64,000 nt of DNA from Gerris lacustris (GCA_951217055.1 OX578277.1:60136173-60200172), one strand, 5' to 3'; positions 1 to 12,100 are shown, counted from the stretch's first letter. Translations and numbers: made by a program. The notes: generated from the letters alone by a model not told the origin.

Positions 1-29
1 TATTAACATGCTTTATTAATTTTTACTTT

Positions 30-182
30 AAATCAAATTAAATTATCATTAATTACGGGAGACATACAGAGAAAAATAGACCCCAGCACCGGGACTTGAA
101 CCACGGGCCTCCTATATATCCGTTACAGTCGCTCTTACCAACTGAGCTATACTGGAGAATGATTTTTCTCTGTCGTTACCGA
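30..182 (-). repeat. tRNA-derived (SINE-like) element with tRNA-shaped core at 81-156
   Basis: Read on the minus strand, 81-156 folds as a tRNA. The 7-bp acceptor stem pairs TCCAGTA with TGCTGGG, the D arm reads GCTC...GAGC, the anticodon stem pairs CTGTA with TATAG, and the T loop is GTTCAAGTC. Good internal pol III A and B boxes are present. It departs from a working tRNA in three ways: two bases lie between the D and anticodon stems, C replaces the invariant U33, and the T stem has two mismatches. It sits between inverted copies of an ACAGAGAAAAAT motif. The same flank recurs near 30998-31085 and 60597-60790, so it belongs to a dispersed family. I read it as a tRNA-derived SINE or tRNA pseudogene, not a functional tRNA. 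Confidence 0.6.
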
Positions 183-1056
183 TACCAATTCCCGAATCCA
201 AGTCACTGAGACCACACAGTGATCACAAATTTTAGTGGCATAACTTTCTTAGGTAAATCTTCAGTATCCGTTCCAATTTTCTCATATAACATTGTACTCT
301 AAATCCGGCCCTGATTGCACGTGCAGAATAGAATGCTATTCACGAGATATTATTGCCCAATGACGAATTTACTGTTTAATATTCCTTTAATTAAGCCATT
401 TTTGCCGGATATGACTGACCTTCAAAATCCAACTATTAACTTGGTAATTTTATGTGGTTTGTACAGGAATACGTAGAATAAACTGTCCCTTTTCAGTTCT
501 CCGTAATTCCATCGACATTTCAAAGAGAGTACCAGTAATTTATATTAGAATGAAAAATTATTTAGAACCTAAATTGCAAAGAATTTACGTAAATTAAACG
601 TAAATTAAAATGTTTTCTGTTTCCGTCCATGATTTTCTTGGTGAGTCTGCTTTATAGAAGAAAAATTTTATTACAGCGTCTTTTAAAATATACTTAATAA
701 AATTTAAGATCTATATTTAATAAAAGACCGGGGAATATATATAAATTTTATTTACTTTCTAAATTAAGGTGAGTTTTGCACGCTTGATTCTCAACAAAAT
801 TTTTTTTTTTGTTTTGAACTTTGTCTTTAGAATTAAAATTATGATTGTTTTGTGTATTTTCCATCCATCCAGGAAGTAAATTTATCACTAGCATGAATGC
901 AATCTTTCGACGACACCTGCCGGGAAATAGTGTCGTAGTATAGGATTATAGACAATATGTCATATTCTGGTTAAGACGGTTAGATTAGCATTCATATTCA
1001 TATTTATTTATAGAATGCATTAATAGTAATTAAACATTGCGTATGTAAACATCTCA
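183..1056. other. AT-rich intergenic DNA, nothing recognised
   Basis: No ORF of note, RNA gene or clear repeat boundary is visible. The stretch ends at the left end of the hAT-type element that starts at 1057. Confidence 0.5.
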
Positions 1057-1357
1057 CAATGGCGGCTCCAGAGTTGACTTTCAGGGGGGGGGGGGGTACC
1101 GGGGGTTTGGAATAAGGGAGAAGGGTCCCACCCCGGTGAAATTTTTAAAATTTGCTGAAAATGTGTTTTGAGATTTTTTTGCATACATTTTTACTCCTAA
1201 CATTTGTGCTATATATATTTTCGAATCCTTTACACTTGATTATATACTGTCTTTAGCTGTAACTGACTTGTTATAAAATGAAAGTGGCAATTAACAAAGT
1301 AAAAAAGGCAGTATATGTACAAGCTAAAGCTTTTTATTCTGACCATGTTCAACCGGT

Positions 1358-1492
1358 AGACGGAAAAAATGCCCACGGAAAAAATGCCCACGGAAAAAAA
1401 GCCCAGGAAAAAATGCCCACGGAAAAAATGCCCACGGAAAAAATGCCCACGGAAAAAATGCCCACGAAAAAAATTCCCACCGAAGAAATGTC
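1358..1492 (+). repeat. 15-bp minisatellite, left arm of an inverted pair
   Basis: About nine tandem copies of the unit GGAAAAAATGCCCAC are present, some one or two bases off. They are followed by GAAGAAATGTCCAAAATA. The same array and the same adjoining segment occur in reverse complement at 3643-3775. The array translates as a KMPTE peptide repeat, but this is a by-product of the period of 15 and not evidence of a gene. Confidence 0.85.
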
Positions 1493-3539
1493 CAAAATAA
1501 TTAAACTTTAATGTTTAATGGTAGTTTTTAAATATGTATAATTAGTTTATTGTTAACGCTAACAAATTTTAACCTTTTTTTAAGTGGAATAGCCATTAGG
1601 GGTGTTGTATTTTTGCAGTTATATTAGTATAAAAGTAACGGTACCCTGGGCCACTGGACTTAAGATCTTCTTTAAGGTTTATAGGGTATATAATAAGTAA
1701 TCAACCTTGCTATTCTATATGCTTCAAATAGCAATGTTGATTACTATAAATATTATATACCCTACCCTATAGACTATAGACCTTATATACAAGTAAGTTG
1801 AAAAAAAAGTTATTAATTTAAACGACGTTGACTAATATTAATTCAATGGATGTAAATAAGGAGATGTGATCACAGAAGTTACAGTTTTTATAATTTCCAT
1901 ACATTTCTGTGTACTTAATGTTTAATTTTAAAGTACATTAAGGTAACCTTATCTAAGAGATCATTAAAAAACATGTTATTAATTTCCATTTTCAAGAGGA
2001 AATAAATATAATATAGAATTAACCGAAAGAATCTACCGAAAGTATAAATACGTTTTTGACATAAGTATGGCGTATGGGATATCGTTGGAAGCGGTAAAAA
2101 ATAAGGAACCAATATAAAAGACCAATTTAGTGGCCTCCAAGCTAAGGAAAAGTTCCGAGGTGGCCCGTACACGATTTTTTTTAATTCGAAGACATAAAAA
2201 ATATCTCTCTTGAAAAACACAATTAGTGGTTTGATCGATCCATTCTGTGCTTGCCCTGATGCCCTCCATTACGGTAAACAACTTTTTTGAGCATGGATAA
2301 ATGATTTTATACAAAAGTCAAAAGAATGCTATGTTAAACTTAGGCTTACATTTAAATATAAAATTTACTAAAAATTATATTGGTTTAGTATTTCCTTGAA
2401 GCATTCATACTTTCCTAAAGATTAAGCATCAATGAAACCGCGTTAGTCAAAAGATAAGTTTAAACATAATAACAGACCAAGGACAAACAGGACATTTCCC
2501 CAGAGGGAAAACCGTGGATTACCACAGGTACTAAAGGGATACGTCCATCAGTATTATACCGACAAAGTTCAGATGCAACAGTAGGATTACGATTTGTTCG
2601 CCCACTCCTGTCTAGATAACCATAAATATTCAGGATTAGGCTAGTTTAATCTAGTGTTCAGTTTAACAGTGAATAGAGAGTAAAACCGATTTTAGAACAA
2701 ATAATTCTAAAAACTTAAAACATCATTTACTAAAAAAAAATTCTCAAGAAAAAAATCGGAGGCATTATGAATTTTAACTTTCATTATCTTACTAACTAAG
2801 GAGTAAAATTAGATGATCTTTTTTCGGTAAATTTCAATAGAAATATACGAGAATATAATAATATATAGCCTTTTATAGAGATTTGTATGGCAATCATCAT
2901 TCTAATAAGCTAGCATATATTTTAAATATTAAACACAAAACTAACTACACCTTCTAATTAATTTCTTTTGAAATAAAATCTCTACCAAGATTTGTAAATA
3001 AAAAAAAAGTCGAAACTAAAGTTAGGATGGTACAGATTTTGGAAGAAAAATTAATGAGCACAGACGGTTGAAACTTATAGACAAATTAGGTCTATGACCT
3101 ACCTTCCATATTTCATTAAACAAATGCCCACGGAGGAAAAGTCTTTTTTAAAAAAAAAAAAAATTCTAGCAACAGTTTTTCCTTTTCAAGAGAATCAGTC
3201 AATGTTTGACATCGTACGTGATTATACTTCAATTCTGTGCCCATATTGTCCAGACAGAGGACCCGCGCCACTTTCACTTAAATTTTAGTATTACGCAAAT
3301 TTTAGTGAAATACATAAATATAATACAAAATAAATTAATATGGTACCTGAATTTAAAAATATACTGAAAAATTAAAAAAATGAAAATGATAATTGAGACT
3401 GACTCATTTTGTGCTTATAAAAGATGAGACTAAACAACGGTATTTTATAAATTAAAAAAATAATAAAATCAATTTTAATATGTTTTATAATATTATGCTA
3501 AAATTATTTCATTCAAAATTATATTTTGAATGAAATTTC

Positions 3540-3625
3540 AAAATTATGACATAATTATGACATAAATTATGACATAATTATGACATAAGTTATGACATAA
3601 ATTATGACATAATTATGACATATCA
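3540..3625. repeat. ATGACATAATT tandem repeat
   Basis: Seven or so close copies of an 11-12 bp unit (ATGACATAATT / ATGACATAAATT) lie just inside the right inverted minisatellite arm. Confidence 0.8.
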
Positions 3626-3642
3626 AAATTATATTTTGGACA

Positions 3643-3775
3643 TTTCTTCCGTTTGAAATTTTCTTCGTGGGCATTTTTTCCGTGGGCATTTTTTCCGTGG
3701 GTATTTTTTCCGTGGGCATTTTTTCCTGGGTTTTTTTTCCTTGGGCATTTTTTCCGTGGGCATTTTTTCCGTGAT
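3643..3775 (-). repeat. 15-bp minisatellite, right arm of the inverted pair
   Basis: About eight copies of the reverse complement of the unit at 1358-1492 (CGTGGGCATTTTTTC). They are preceded by the inverted partner of the GAAGAAATGTCC segment. One isolated unit remnant lies at 3123-3135. The two arrays behave as long terminal inverted repeats of an element of about 2.4 kb inside hAT-1. Confidence 0.85.
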
Positions 3776-3980
3776 TCGTTCAACCAATGCCTAGTACCAG
3801 TTCTAACGATGATTTACTATTTACTAATATACATTTAAAACACTAGAAAAGTTGAAATATTATTGATAATTTTACGTCCAGGAAATAATTACTCAAATTA
3901 GTTTAATGAAAATTTTTACTTTTAAAGACATTATATTGCTACATTTGATACATTTCATAAAACAAAATTAAATAACACAT

Positions 3981-4277
3981 TCAAGCCACTTTTTTTCCTT
4001 TGGCGAATCGGTCTATAACCTTTTCAATATCAATGACCAAATCTTTGTGGTCATTTATTAAACACAACCCAGTGAGCTGATCTTCACTCATCCTGGAACG
4101 AAGCCGTATCTTAACATGACACAATGACGAGAATGATCTTTCAGCAGAGGCATTGCTCACTGACACTGGTAGAGTTGAGAGAATTTTCAGCAATGACTTG
4201 ATAATTAGGAACAAGTCTTCATCACTGAAATTTATTAAATCAGTAGGTTTGTTTGGGCTTTCATATTTCCCTATTCC
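3981..4277 (-). pseudogene. hAT transposase C-terminal dimerisation domain fragment
   Basis: The open stretch of about 98 residues includes the hAT C-terminal hallmark, a serine-rich SNASAERSFSSL segment followed by RLRSRMSEDQLTGLCLI and a basic tail (FAKGKKVA) before the stop. It reads through a non-AUG start, so it is the end of a longer ORF. An in-frame TGA at 4278-4280 closes it upstream, and the catalytic RNase-H region is absent. The SAERSFS motif is the known hAT dimerisation signature, so this is a remnant of the transposase of hAT-1. Confidence 0.8.
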
Positions 4278-4586
4278 TCAACGTAGAGGCTTTGAAAGAA
4301 ACCCAATAAACTTTCCGTAATTTCCGTTTTATTTTTCAGAGAGCTGGCACTCTGTGCATAGTTTTTTATATACGATTTTCTTGACCACGGTGTGGCTCTG
4401 ATGTTACTTGTAAATAGTATTTGTTTTGGAATGTGGAAGTAAATATTGTATTGATAGAAATGCTTATCTATCATTAAAATACTATGAAAATAATGGAAAA
4501 AAATCTCGGGGGCCCAATTGGTATGGCTCCTATGCCCCCCCCCCCCCCCCCCCACCTCCCCTTCTGGAGCCACCACTGGTATCTTA

Positions 4587-5396
4587 ATTACTTTTAATTA
4601 TCTTGTTTCGGTGTAATCTTACCACCATCCGACTTTTCAAATACATTATAAAAACTAACTAAAAGGCGTTTTTTATTAATTTTTGATGTGACAGACATGC
4701 TTGAAATTTACTTGTTAGGAGTGAAATGATTTTTTATTTTTCACGACGTACTATGAAGCCTTCAAACTAAAATTATTTAAAGTAATGTAAACTTTCAAAG
4801 TAAATGTGAGATAAAATAAGACTTGTTCTTTCTTATCACTCAACACTAAAGATTTTATTTTAATCTTTACAATTTTTATCTTTGTCTTGCAGTTGTAAAG
4901 CAATAATAGTTTAGTTTATCAGCCTCGACCGTAAATAAAGTAGTAATTACTTGTGATTGTTTAAGTATATTGTAAGACAGAATTAGTTATGCTTGCATCT
5001 AAACAAAATGTAAACCATTATAGATTACACTTTTCGTCACGTTTGCCAGTTAAAGATATCTTATCGAACATCCTAATGCTACGGATAATATTATTAGCAT
5101 CGCACCTCAAAAAAATCTGTTCTTTCTAATTGTCAAAGTATACAATATAAAATTATTAATGGAGTTTTGAAAAGTATATTTTGTAGCAGCATTAGCCTAA
5201 AACATACAAAGAGGGAAAGGAATTATGTTTAATGAAATACCAATGAAACTTCATGTTTTCTTGGAGAAACCTTGTGCACAATACATCATTTCCTTCCATT
5301 ATTCTTATTCATCATTCATTATTTATTATTCTGGTATGCATTGTAAAGGGTATAAATGAACAAACTTTTTTTATCGGCGTAGACGAACTATTTAGC
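4587..5396. other. AT-rich intergenic DNA, nothing recognised
   Basis: No gene, RNA or repeat boundary is recognised between the right duplication of hAT-1 and the hairpin cluster. Confidence 0.45.
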
Positions 5397-5399
5397 TAC

Positions 5400-5599
5400 A
5401 TTTCGCATCCTCCGAGGCATATACGTGCCGGAAACATCATACGTACTTTCTTTCAGGCACGTAGTTGCCTCGGTGGAGGCGAAATATGGCACTTGTTTAC
5501 TTGGGTACATAGGTACCCAAGTCACCTCAAAAATGAGGTGAATTGGTTTTAATCCATCCGGGTTGACTTATATTGGCCAACTCGGATGGATTAATAACC
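5400..5599. repeat. four consecutive hairpins
   Basis: Four inverted repeats follow one another almost without spacers. H1 pairs 5400-5429 with 5456-5485 (26 of 30 positions). H2 pairs 5499-5508 with 5513-5522 (10 bp perfect, loop ATAG). H3 pairs 5523-5529 with 5534-5540 (7 bp perfect, AAAA loop). H4 pairs about 5545-5567 with 5577-5599 around AATCCATCC. Further A/T-rich inverted segments follow (5607-5640 against 5697-5735). It is probably a compound foldback element, and no coding role is seen. Confidence 0.75.
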
Positions 5600-5739
5600 G
5601 TTTATGTCATAAAAAAAAACTTGTATTTTTTCATTAAAAAATACAATTTTTTCTTTATATTTGTATAAAAAAAAAAATAATATAAATAAAAAAATAAGAA
5701 AAAAATACAAGTTATTTTATGTTAAAAAAAAACTTAACA

Positions 5740-6658
5740 AATATATATAAAACATACGTCAATCATCATCTTTCTCCCACCCACATATTTCTTTCCAAAG
5801 ATTAAAAGAAGTGCCTTTTTAATTTCCTTCACCAAAGAAAATCGCTGATCCCAAAATACATTGACTAAAGGTCCCTTTGCCTAACTTAATGATTGGACTA
5901 ATGCATTTTGTCACTTTTTGTTCCATAAGTGTGATGTTCCTTTGGGTAAATTTGCACTTGTTCAACCACTAATTTATAATTGTCCGATTGACTTCGTTTT
6001 TTTTTTTTTTTTTAACTGATCCTTTTTACAATTTAACAACTATTTACCTTGTACCTTGTCGATAAAATCAATAGTTTTTTTTAAATATATAAAATATCCA
6101 CTCACGTACATACGGGAAATGTTGGGATGGAGGGGATTGTAAGGGTGGGGGATTCACTCAAGATAGCTTAAAACATCAAAACTGGTGGTATAAACACGTA
6201 AAACAAAATAATAGTAACATAAAATTATAGAATAATATAAATAATTCAATGAATATTGTATAATTGTGATAGCGCGATGTTATAACTCATCATGTAAACA
6301 AAACAATTCTTCGGATTCTTCTTTAAAAAGAAGAATGAATTGCGTTTTTTTAAATCCAGCAGACAAGAACACTCGCATACATACGCTATTCTCAGACATT
6401 GTACAATTAATATGATTTTGATTATTACTTGTAGATCTATATTTACATATCATTAAAGATCACACTTTTGTATACAAAAGTGTGATGTTCCTTAGTCCCC
6501 ATGTACAGAAGACTAAATATCCCTTTGTCTTAATAGACATTAAGACAAAAGAATATAAAGAGGAGAGTTTATTGCCCTTAATCATCTAACAATTTTTTTG
6601 ACTAAGGGATATCCAGTTCTATGTGTTTTTACTGGATTCATTCATTGTTTTTCACTTA
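5740..6658. other. non-coding stretch with a perfect 28-bp palindrome at 6459-6486
   Basis: No gene is recognised. ATCACACTTTTGTA and its exact complement form a 28-bp palindrome at 6459-6486. The DNA after it (GTTCCTTAGTCC, then ATCCCTTTGTCTTAATAG) recurs inside the MITE at 59955-60171, and GTGATGTTCCTTTGG recurs at about 5930. A second inverted pair lies at about 6305-6352 (CAATTCTTC and GAAGAATGAATTG). Confidence 0.6.
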
Positions 6659-6660
6659 AA

Positions 6661-6908
6661 ACTCGATATAAACAGTTACTTTAAAAAAAAAAAAAAAACA
6701 GAAAATAAGTTTTGTTAAATGCAAACAAACTCGCTAATCGTGTGTAAAGCTGAAGAATTCCTTTTCTTTACCGCCCTAGGGTGGTAAAGAAGAGGAATTC
6801 TTCAGAACTATGAGACGCGCATGCGCAATGAATACAAGTATGTAAAGTATCACTTTCTACGCATCTAAACAGAGATACAATATTTATATTTCGTATCAAT
6901 CGTAGATA
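6661..6908 (+). repeat. hairpin repeat family R, copy 1
   Basis: The unit runs from ACTCGATATAAACAGTTACT to CGTATCAATCGTAGAT. It contains a long hairpin at about 6749-6808, with arms around GAAGAATTCC and CTTTACC and apex CCCTAGGG. After it come CGCGCATGCGCA and AATGAATACAAGTA. Two other copies lie in this window, at 7253-7462 continued at 9132-9162, and inverted at 24006-24239. No ORF spans it. The element is non-autonomous or of unknown type. Confidence 0.75.
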
Positions 6909-7184
6909 ATAGTACATTACGCGTCTAATGCGGTAAGTAGCTTTTTGCATGCGAGTGTGGAGTTTGCAGCCTAGCGAGAGCGTGGGTAGTAAAACCACAC
7001 GAGCAAAGCAAAATCCTGTTTTCGAATGAGTTCCGTACCGTACTTTATCTACGATTGTTGGATTTTAATAATAAATACAGAAAAAATATTTATAAAATTA
7101 TAAAAAATATTTAATAAACTTCCTGTATGTAAGTTCGTATTTCTTTTTTGATAAAGATTGTATTTTGTGCTGAATTAATTATTT

Positions 7185-7462
7185 CGGGTGGCGTATTACT
7201 CTCCTCATTTTCGTCATAATGACATAAATCAATCATTCCTTTTCTCTAAAAAACTCGATATAAACAGTTACTTTAATTGAAAAAACAGCAAATTTGTTTT
7301 GTTAAATGTAAACAAACTCGCTAATCGTGCGTTAAGGTGAAGTATTCTTCTTTTTTACCGCGCTAGGGCGGAAAAAAGAGTAATTATGAAACGCGCATGC
7401 GCAATGAATACAAGTACGTAAAGAACCACTTTCTAGGCATCTAAACAGAGATACAATGTTTA
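7185..7462 (+). repeat. hairpin repeat family R, copy 2 (left part)
   Basis: This copy begins with GGCGTATTACTCTCCTCATT, also found next to copy 3, then repeats the family unit from 7253. It stops at 7462 inside ATACAATGTTTA and resumes at 9132-9162 with TTTATATTTCGTATCAATCG. The break is exactly where hAT-2 inserted. Copy 1, which is uninterrupted here, gives the empty site. Confidence 0.8.
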
Positions 7463-9131
7463 CAGTGCCGGAACTAGACGTGTGCATGGGGTCAGCCGCA
7501 CACTGGCCTCGGGGTAAGGGGGGCCTCACTTCCACTTGGCCAGTTATAAAAATTAAAAAATAATAAAATAAAAATAAATGAATAAAAAATAAAGAATAAT
7601 TTTACTAAGAAGGTGAAGTTAGGTTAAATTTTATTGATTACCATTGTTATTATTAATATTATTTTTATGTGGTAGGTATCTATATTCTTTTCCACATAAT
7701 AATAAATTATTATTATTATCATTTTTTGAGACAATTGATGTTAAATGCTTAATAAGAAAATATTATCAATAAAAAACATTGACTTACAACATGACGCGAT
7801 TTTTATACATTTGCGTATTAAAATACCCTAAAAAACTACTACCCTAAAATACCCTAAAAAACTACTACCCTAAAATACCCTAAAAAAAACAAAAACAAAA
7901 AAAACTACCCTAAAATACCCTAGTATTAGACTGTTAATGTTTTGTATTATCCTGTACATGTTTCATCAGAATGTAACTATCTTTAGTAAGTTTTTAAATT
8001 AATTATAAATTTTAACTTGCAAAATATGCCTACACAGGGGCCACCTAACACGAACCACTCAATATCTCCGGAATCTACTGCAGGAAGAAAGACGCGGTTT
8101 GCTGGGTTCTATGTTAACTTAAAATGCACTTACAGAAAAAATGCTAAGCACTTTGAGCGCTAAAATGCTCTACAGCATAGTACTTAAAATATGAAAATGT
8201 TAATATAAGACCTATTTTTAAGGCTGAAGTTAGATTCTATGGCTTAAATAAAATATGAACTTTTTACTCTTGGCATTTTTTCTCCAAGAATCAAAGTTTC
8301 AAAATATGAGTATTCAACTCAAGTCTAACAGCTAAAATAATGGATCTAAGAAAAAAATTTAAAATAAAGAGTTCTTATTTTGAGCCATAAACTCGAAATC
8401 CATTTTTGTATTAATTACAAGGGCTATTTTTTACTTTAGCACACCCTAAACTTTCTAAACAACACCCCCCCCCCCCCCCCCCCCCCCCAAAAGTCAAAGC
8501 CATGATCTGGCGTATATGCTACTTTGTATAATGTTCCTTTGGCGAAATAAACTATTAAAACAAAGGGATACAGGGGGATAAAGTAAAAAAGTACCATTAC
8601 AGGCAACTTTTTTGCTCATTTTCGTAACTTTTTTGCTCTTTTTACTTTCCATATAAAGAGAAAGAATTGTAATGGCGCGAAAATTCGATTGTGATGGATT
8701 TACTCATTTTGAGGTCCCCTGAATCCAAAAAAGTAGTTTTTAAAAAATGTCTGTCGTCTGTCTGTGCAGACACTTGGAGCCTAACTGCTAGGCTGATTTT
8801 GACGAAATTCAGCATACATGTTCAGAAAAATCATACCCCGAGAATAAATTAATTTTATCTTCAAATTTGGGGGCGCAACTCCTTAAAAATTATGAAAAAA
8901 GTATTTCTCGAAAACGGTTCCGACGATTTTGATTAAAATATTCTAAAATGTACAAATTTAATTTATTTTGATTTTCTTATCATAAAATAATGTTTTCTGT
9001 TGCAATTTATTACAAATGTTATGTGTGTCCTAAAAAATGAGGCTACAAAATATTTGGTCATCTTGTGGGGGGGGGGGGGGCTCAAAAAAAAATCTTGCAC
9101 ACGGGCCTCAGTAGGTCTAGTTCCGTCTCTG
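7463..9131. mobile_element. non-autonomous hAT-type element (hAT-2) with perfect 8-bp duplication
   Basis: The ends are CAGTGCCGGAACTAGACGTG and, as reverse complement, CAGAGACGGAACTAGACC. AATGTTTA occurs at both 7455-7462 and 9132-9139 as a perfect 8-bp target duplication. The interior has no transposase ORF. It contains G and C runs (8463-8488, 9067-9079) and a tandem ACTACCCTAAAATACCCTAAAA array at about 7824-7923. The left 150 bp recur at 33629-33781, so at least two copies of the family are present here. Confidence 0.85.
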
Positions 9132-9162
9132 AATGTTTATATTTCGTATCAATCGTAGATAA
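9132..9162 (+). repeat. hairpin repeat family R, copy 2 (right part)
   Basis: This is the continuation of copy 2 beyond the hAT-2 insertion. It matches 6877-6908 of copy 1. Confidence 0.75.
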
Positions 9163-12100
9163 ACAATTTTACTGTTTTAACGGAAGCAATTTCCAAGGTC
9201 TGTTTCCTACCACGGTTTTAAGGCGGTTATGTACCATGGTTAAAGGCCGTGTATGTTTTGAGCTTAAAACGGCGTTAAATAGTAAAACTTAAAAAATTTG
9301 AGAGTTATTGGATGTTTTTTGAGGTTGAGATACAGTGTTGAGGCACATATATTGTTCCTCTTCCACTGAAATCAAAAGTAATAAGAATATCTGACTCTAA
9401 AAATAAATTTGTTTTTCATGAAAAAAAAAAAACATATTCCATACTACTGACTCTACCGTTAAATTCAAAATACCACTTAAGTATGAAGTTGTTGAGGAGG
9501 ATGTTAAGGAGAATATTGCAGTCACTAACTCCCCCTAGAAATCGATTGAAGTAGTTGTGGAGCAGCTGAAAAATTCAACATATTTATAGTTAAGTTATTT
9601 TGTCACTTTCTCATATACTACGTATATGAAAGGAAAAAGAAACCAGCCTTTATTATCCGTTTTAATAATGTGAGAGTTAACTTTCAACCGCATCCGGTTG
9701 ACATCACCAAACACAACAATACAAAAGAATTCTAATTATAGAACAAACAAAAAATATTTTTAACAATAAAAATATACATAAATAAACAATACAATATTTT
9801 AAAGGTCGTTAAACCTTTTCCAGTGTAATATGTTCGTTGCACTTGAATTAGAATGATAGGTAGCATAAAATATGTACCGAATGGTGAAGAGTAAACCAGT
9901 TTTCTAACAAACTATAACAGCAAAGATTGGTCATCATTTTATGATATCTTAAAACTTGTTTAAAATTTAGAGCCGACTAATAAAATAAAAATTCTTTTAA
10001 ATAAAAATTCTAAAATAATGTCCTTTCTCTATTGTGTTTCCCTCAGGAAAGGTCATCCTATTCCCTTAAGCAGTTAGCATTATAAGGAGAAAAATAAAAC
10101 AATATTAAAACTAGAATGAAATATAATGAATAAAATGTGTCACATTTTAATTGATTTTAATACAAATACTGTAAAAATCTACAGCCAAAACCGTGTAAAT
10201 TCTATTAATAAAACAAAATAATTAAAATGAACAATGTATGAAAAGAATACATCAGAAGTAATACGCAGATATTATATTAAACAATGTTAAACTGTACAAT
10301 TGTATTGTTTTAGACTTGTGCTAAATGTACACCTTAAGTGCATAAATAAGTCAATTCTATATTAACTTTTCAAATATCCTTAAGTCAAATTTTATAAATA
10401 ATCCTGTTTTGCTTTTAGCCTATTTTTTTTTAAAGAAAAAGAATTAATTAATTGATTTCTTGAATTAAATGGTAGATATAAAAGTACAATTACTTAAAAG
10501 TGAATAGTTGTTTGTTGGCTATCCAAGGACTCGACAAAGGATTCTTTCGGTTGACATAAATGTTTATTCTCACACAGAGACGAGTTGCTGACGTAAGAAG
10601 CTTTGGTTGGAGTCCCACAGTCTATCTTTGTGGAACTCGCCCTTGGACCCTCGTCTCAATGTGAATGCTTTTGGTTCAGATGTGAAATCATGAAATCAAA
10701 TACCACGTATAGACTATGCGTGAACAGAATTACTTTGTGACTTGTATTTTTGTCCACAAGTAGTATCTTCTTCCGAGCATCTGGCACGTTTCAGGAACTA
10801 AAGAGCACGTGGCTTAATTAATATTTTTAACAGTTATTATAAACAAGAACATGACTTCTATTAGCCACTTTAAATGTTTTACACTCAAAAAAATGGATAA
10901 CTATGTAAATTCTGTGACTTGTTATAATATTTAAATGAACTTGCTTAATTGAGTAGCCCAGCCAGAAATATCTCAATGATGGAATTATTGCAGTTAGGTA
11001 AAATCCCACCAATTAATTAACACTAGTTATTATTGGCACATATATCTTCACGCATAAACGTTTACTTTTTAAGAAGAAAAGATGCTCAACAAAAAATATA
11101 TAAGGGTATTTAATAAAGAATTAATTTAGGGTGAATAATGTTTGAGTTGAAGAAGATGTTACGAAATTTTTCCCCCCTCTAATAATTGTTTTTCTATAAT
11201 TAAAGTAGTGAACAATCATAAGTAATAACAAACCCGGTACAACAATGACCTTCAGATTTAAATAGTCTATTGGAATTAACTGGCATTGCCATATATTATG
11301 ATGTAAATGAATATGTTAAAATAAATCTTCATTAAAATTAACAAAACACAAATATAATTAATTATTAACAAGCCAGCCGGTTTGATTAATCTTTGCTGCA
11401 AGCTTCAGACGCCTCGCATTCTCAGAAGCGCTTATTATTGAACTATTAATTGTGATTTGATAGTGACCCAGTTATCAATATAGTATATATATATACATAT
11501 CATTATGTATATATATCTTCACTTCTTTACAATACAGTTAAATATTATAAGTTATACCCTAATTGATTACTATGCATACTTTTGCAATATGATTGTCTTG
11601 TTTACTTGCTAAACATTTATTTTCCTCAGCGAAACAAATTTCCCTATTTTGATGAAGAAATTTCCCACTCTTAAAACAATCATTTCACAAAGTTGTCCTT
11701 TTTTCCCTCCTTTTGCCGCGTCATATCTACTCACATCGTTCTTTGAAATCTCCAAAGTACGTAGCTGTGCCCCTCCTCGTCAGCCTGCTCTAGTGCTAAG
11801 TCCTGCTAAGATTGTCTAAAGAACTTCCTGTAGCGTAAGTGAATTTTTAAAATGGACTCTTATGGTTTCTTTCTGCCATTTTTTCTGGTTAAATCCTATT
11901 ACCAACTGGCAACTGATCTTGATGGCACTCATAAGTCCGCGTCCAAAAAAGGAAAAGGCAACGCAGCACGGTACTTTTAAGTCTCGCTAAAAATTTGTGT
12001 AAGCTGTCCACTTCCTTTCTCAATTACTACGGAAAGTTTTTTCTTTCAGCAAAAATAAAAAGTTGGGTAATATCTCTTGAATATCGTCAAAATCTGCGTT

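Larger units (their letters stand above)
1057..4578 (-). mobile_element. decayed hAT-superfamily transposon (hAT-1)
   Basis: The ends form imperfect terminal inverted repeats: CAATGGCGGCTCCAGA on the left and, as reverse complement, CAGTGGTGGCTCCAGA on the right. Each is followed inward by a G/C run. The flanking octamers ACATCTCA (1049-1056) and GTATCTTA (4579-4586) match at 5 of 8 positions, consistent with an old 8-bp target duplication. A hAT transposase C-terminus lies near the right end on the minus strand (3981-4277). Between 1.36 and 3.78 kb the interior holds a pair of inverted minisatellites, probably a later insertion. hAT elements move by cut-and-paste with an RNase-H-like transposase. 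This copy cannot encode a complete one. Confidence 0.65.

Noticed and set aside
81..156. Functional tRNA gene
   Set aside because: C at position 33, two T-stem mismatches, an extra base before the anticodon stem, and membership of a dispersed repeat family argue for a tRNA-derived element.
1278..1511. ORF with KMPTE peptide repeats
   Set aside because: Produced by the 15-bp minisatellite. The reverse-complement array at 3.65 kb gives an unrelated peptide, and no promoter or coding bias is seen.
5253..5552. 99-residue ORF
   Set aside because: It runs through the hairpin cluster. No domain or coding composition was seen.
7824..7923. Telomere-like CCCTAAAA repeats
   Set aside because: The unit is irregular (ACTACCCTAAAATACCCTAAAA), occurs inside hAT-2, and arthropods usually use TTAGG. 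It is best read as a local tandem repeat.
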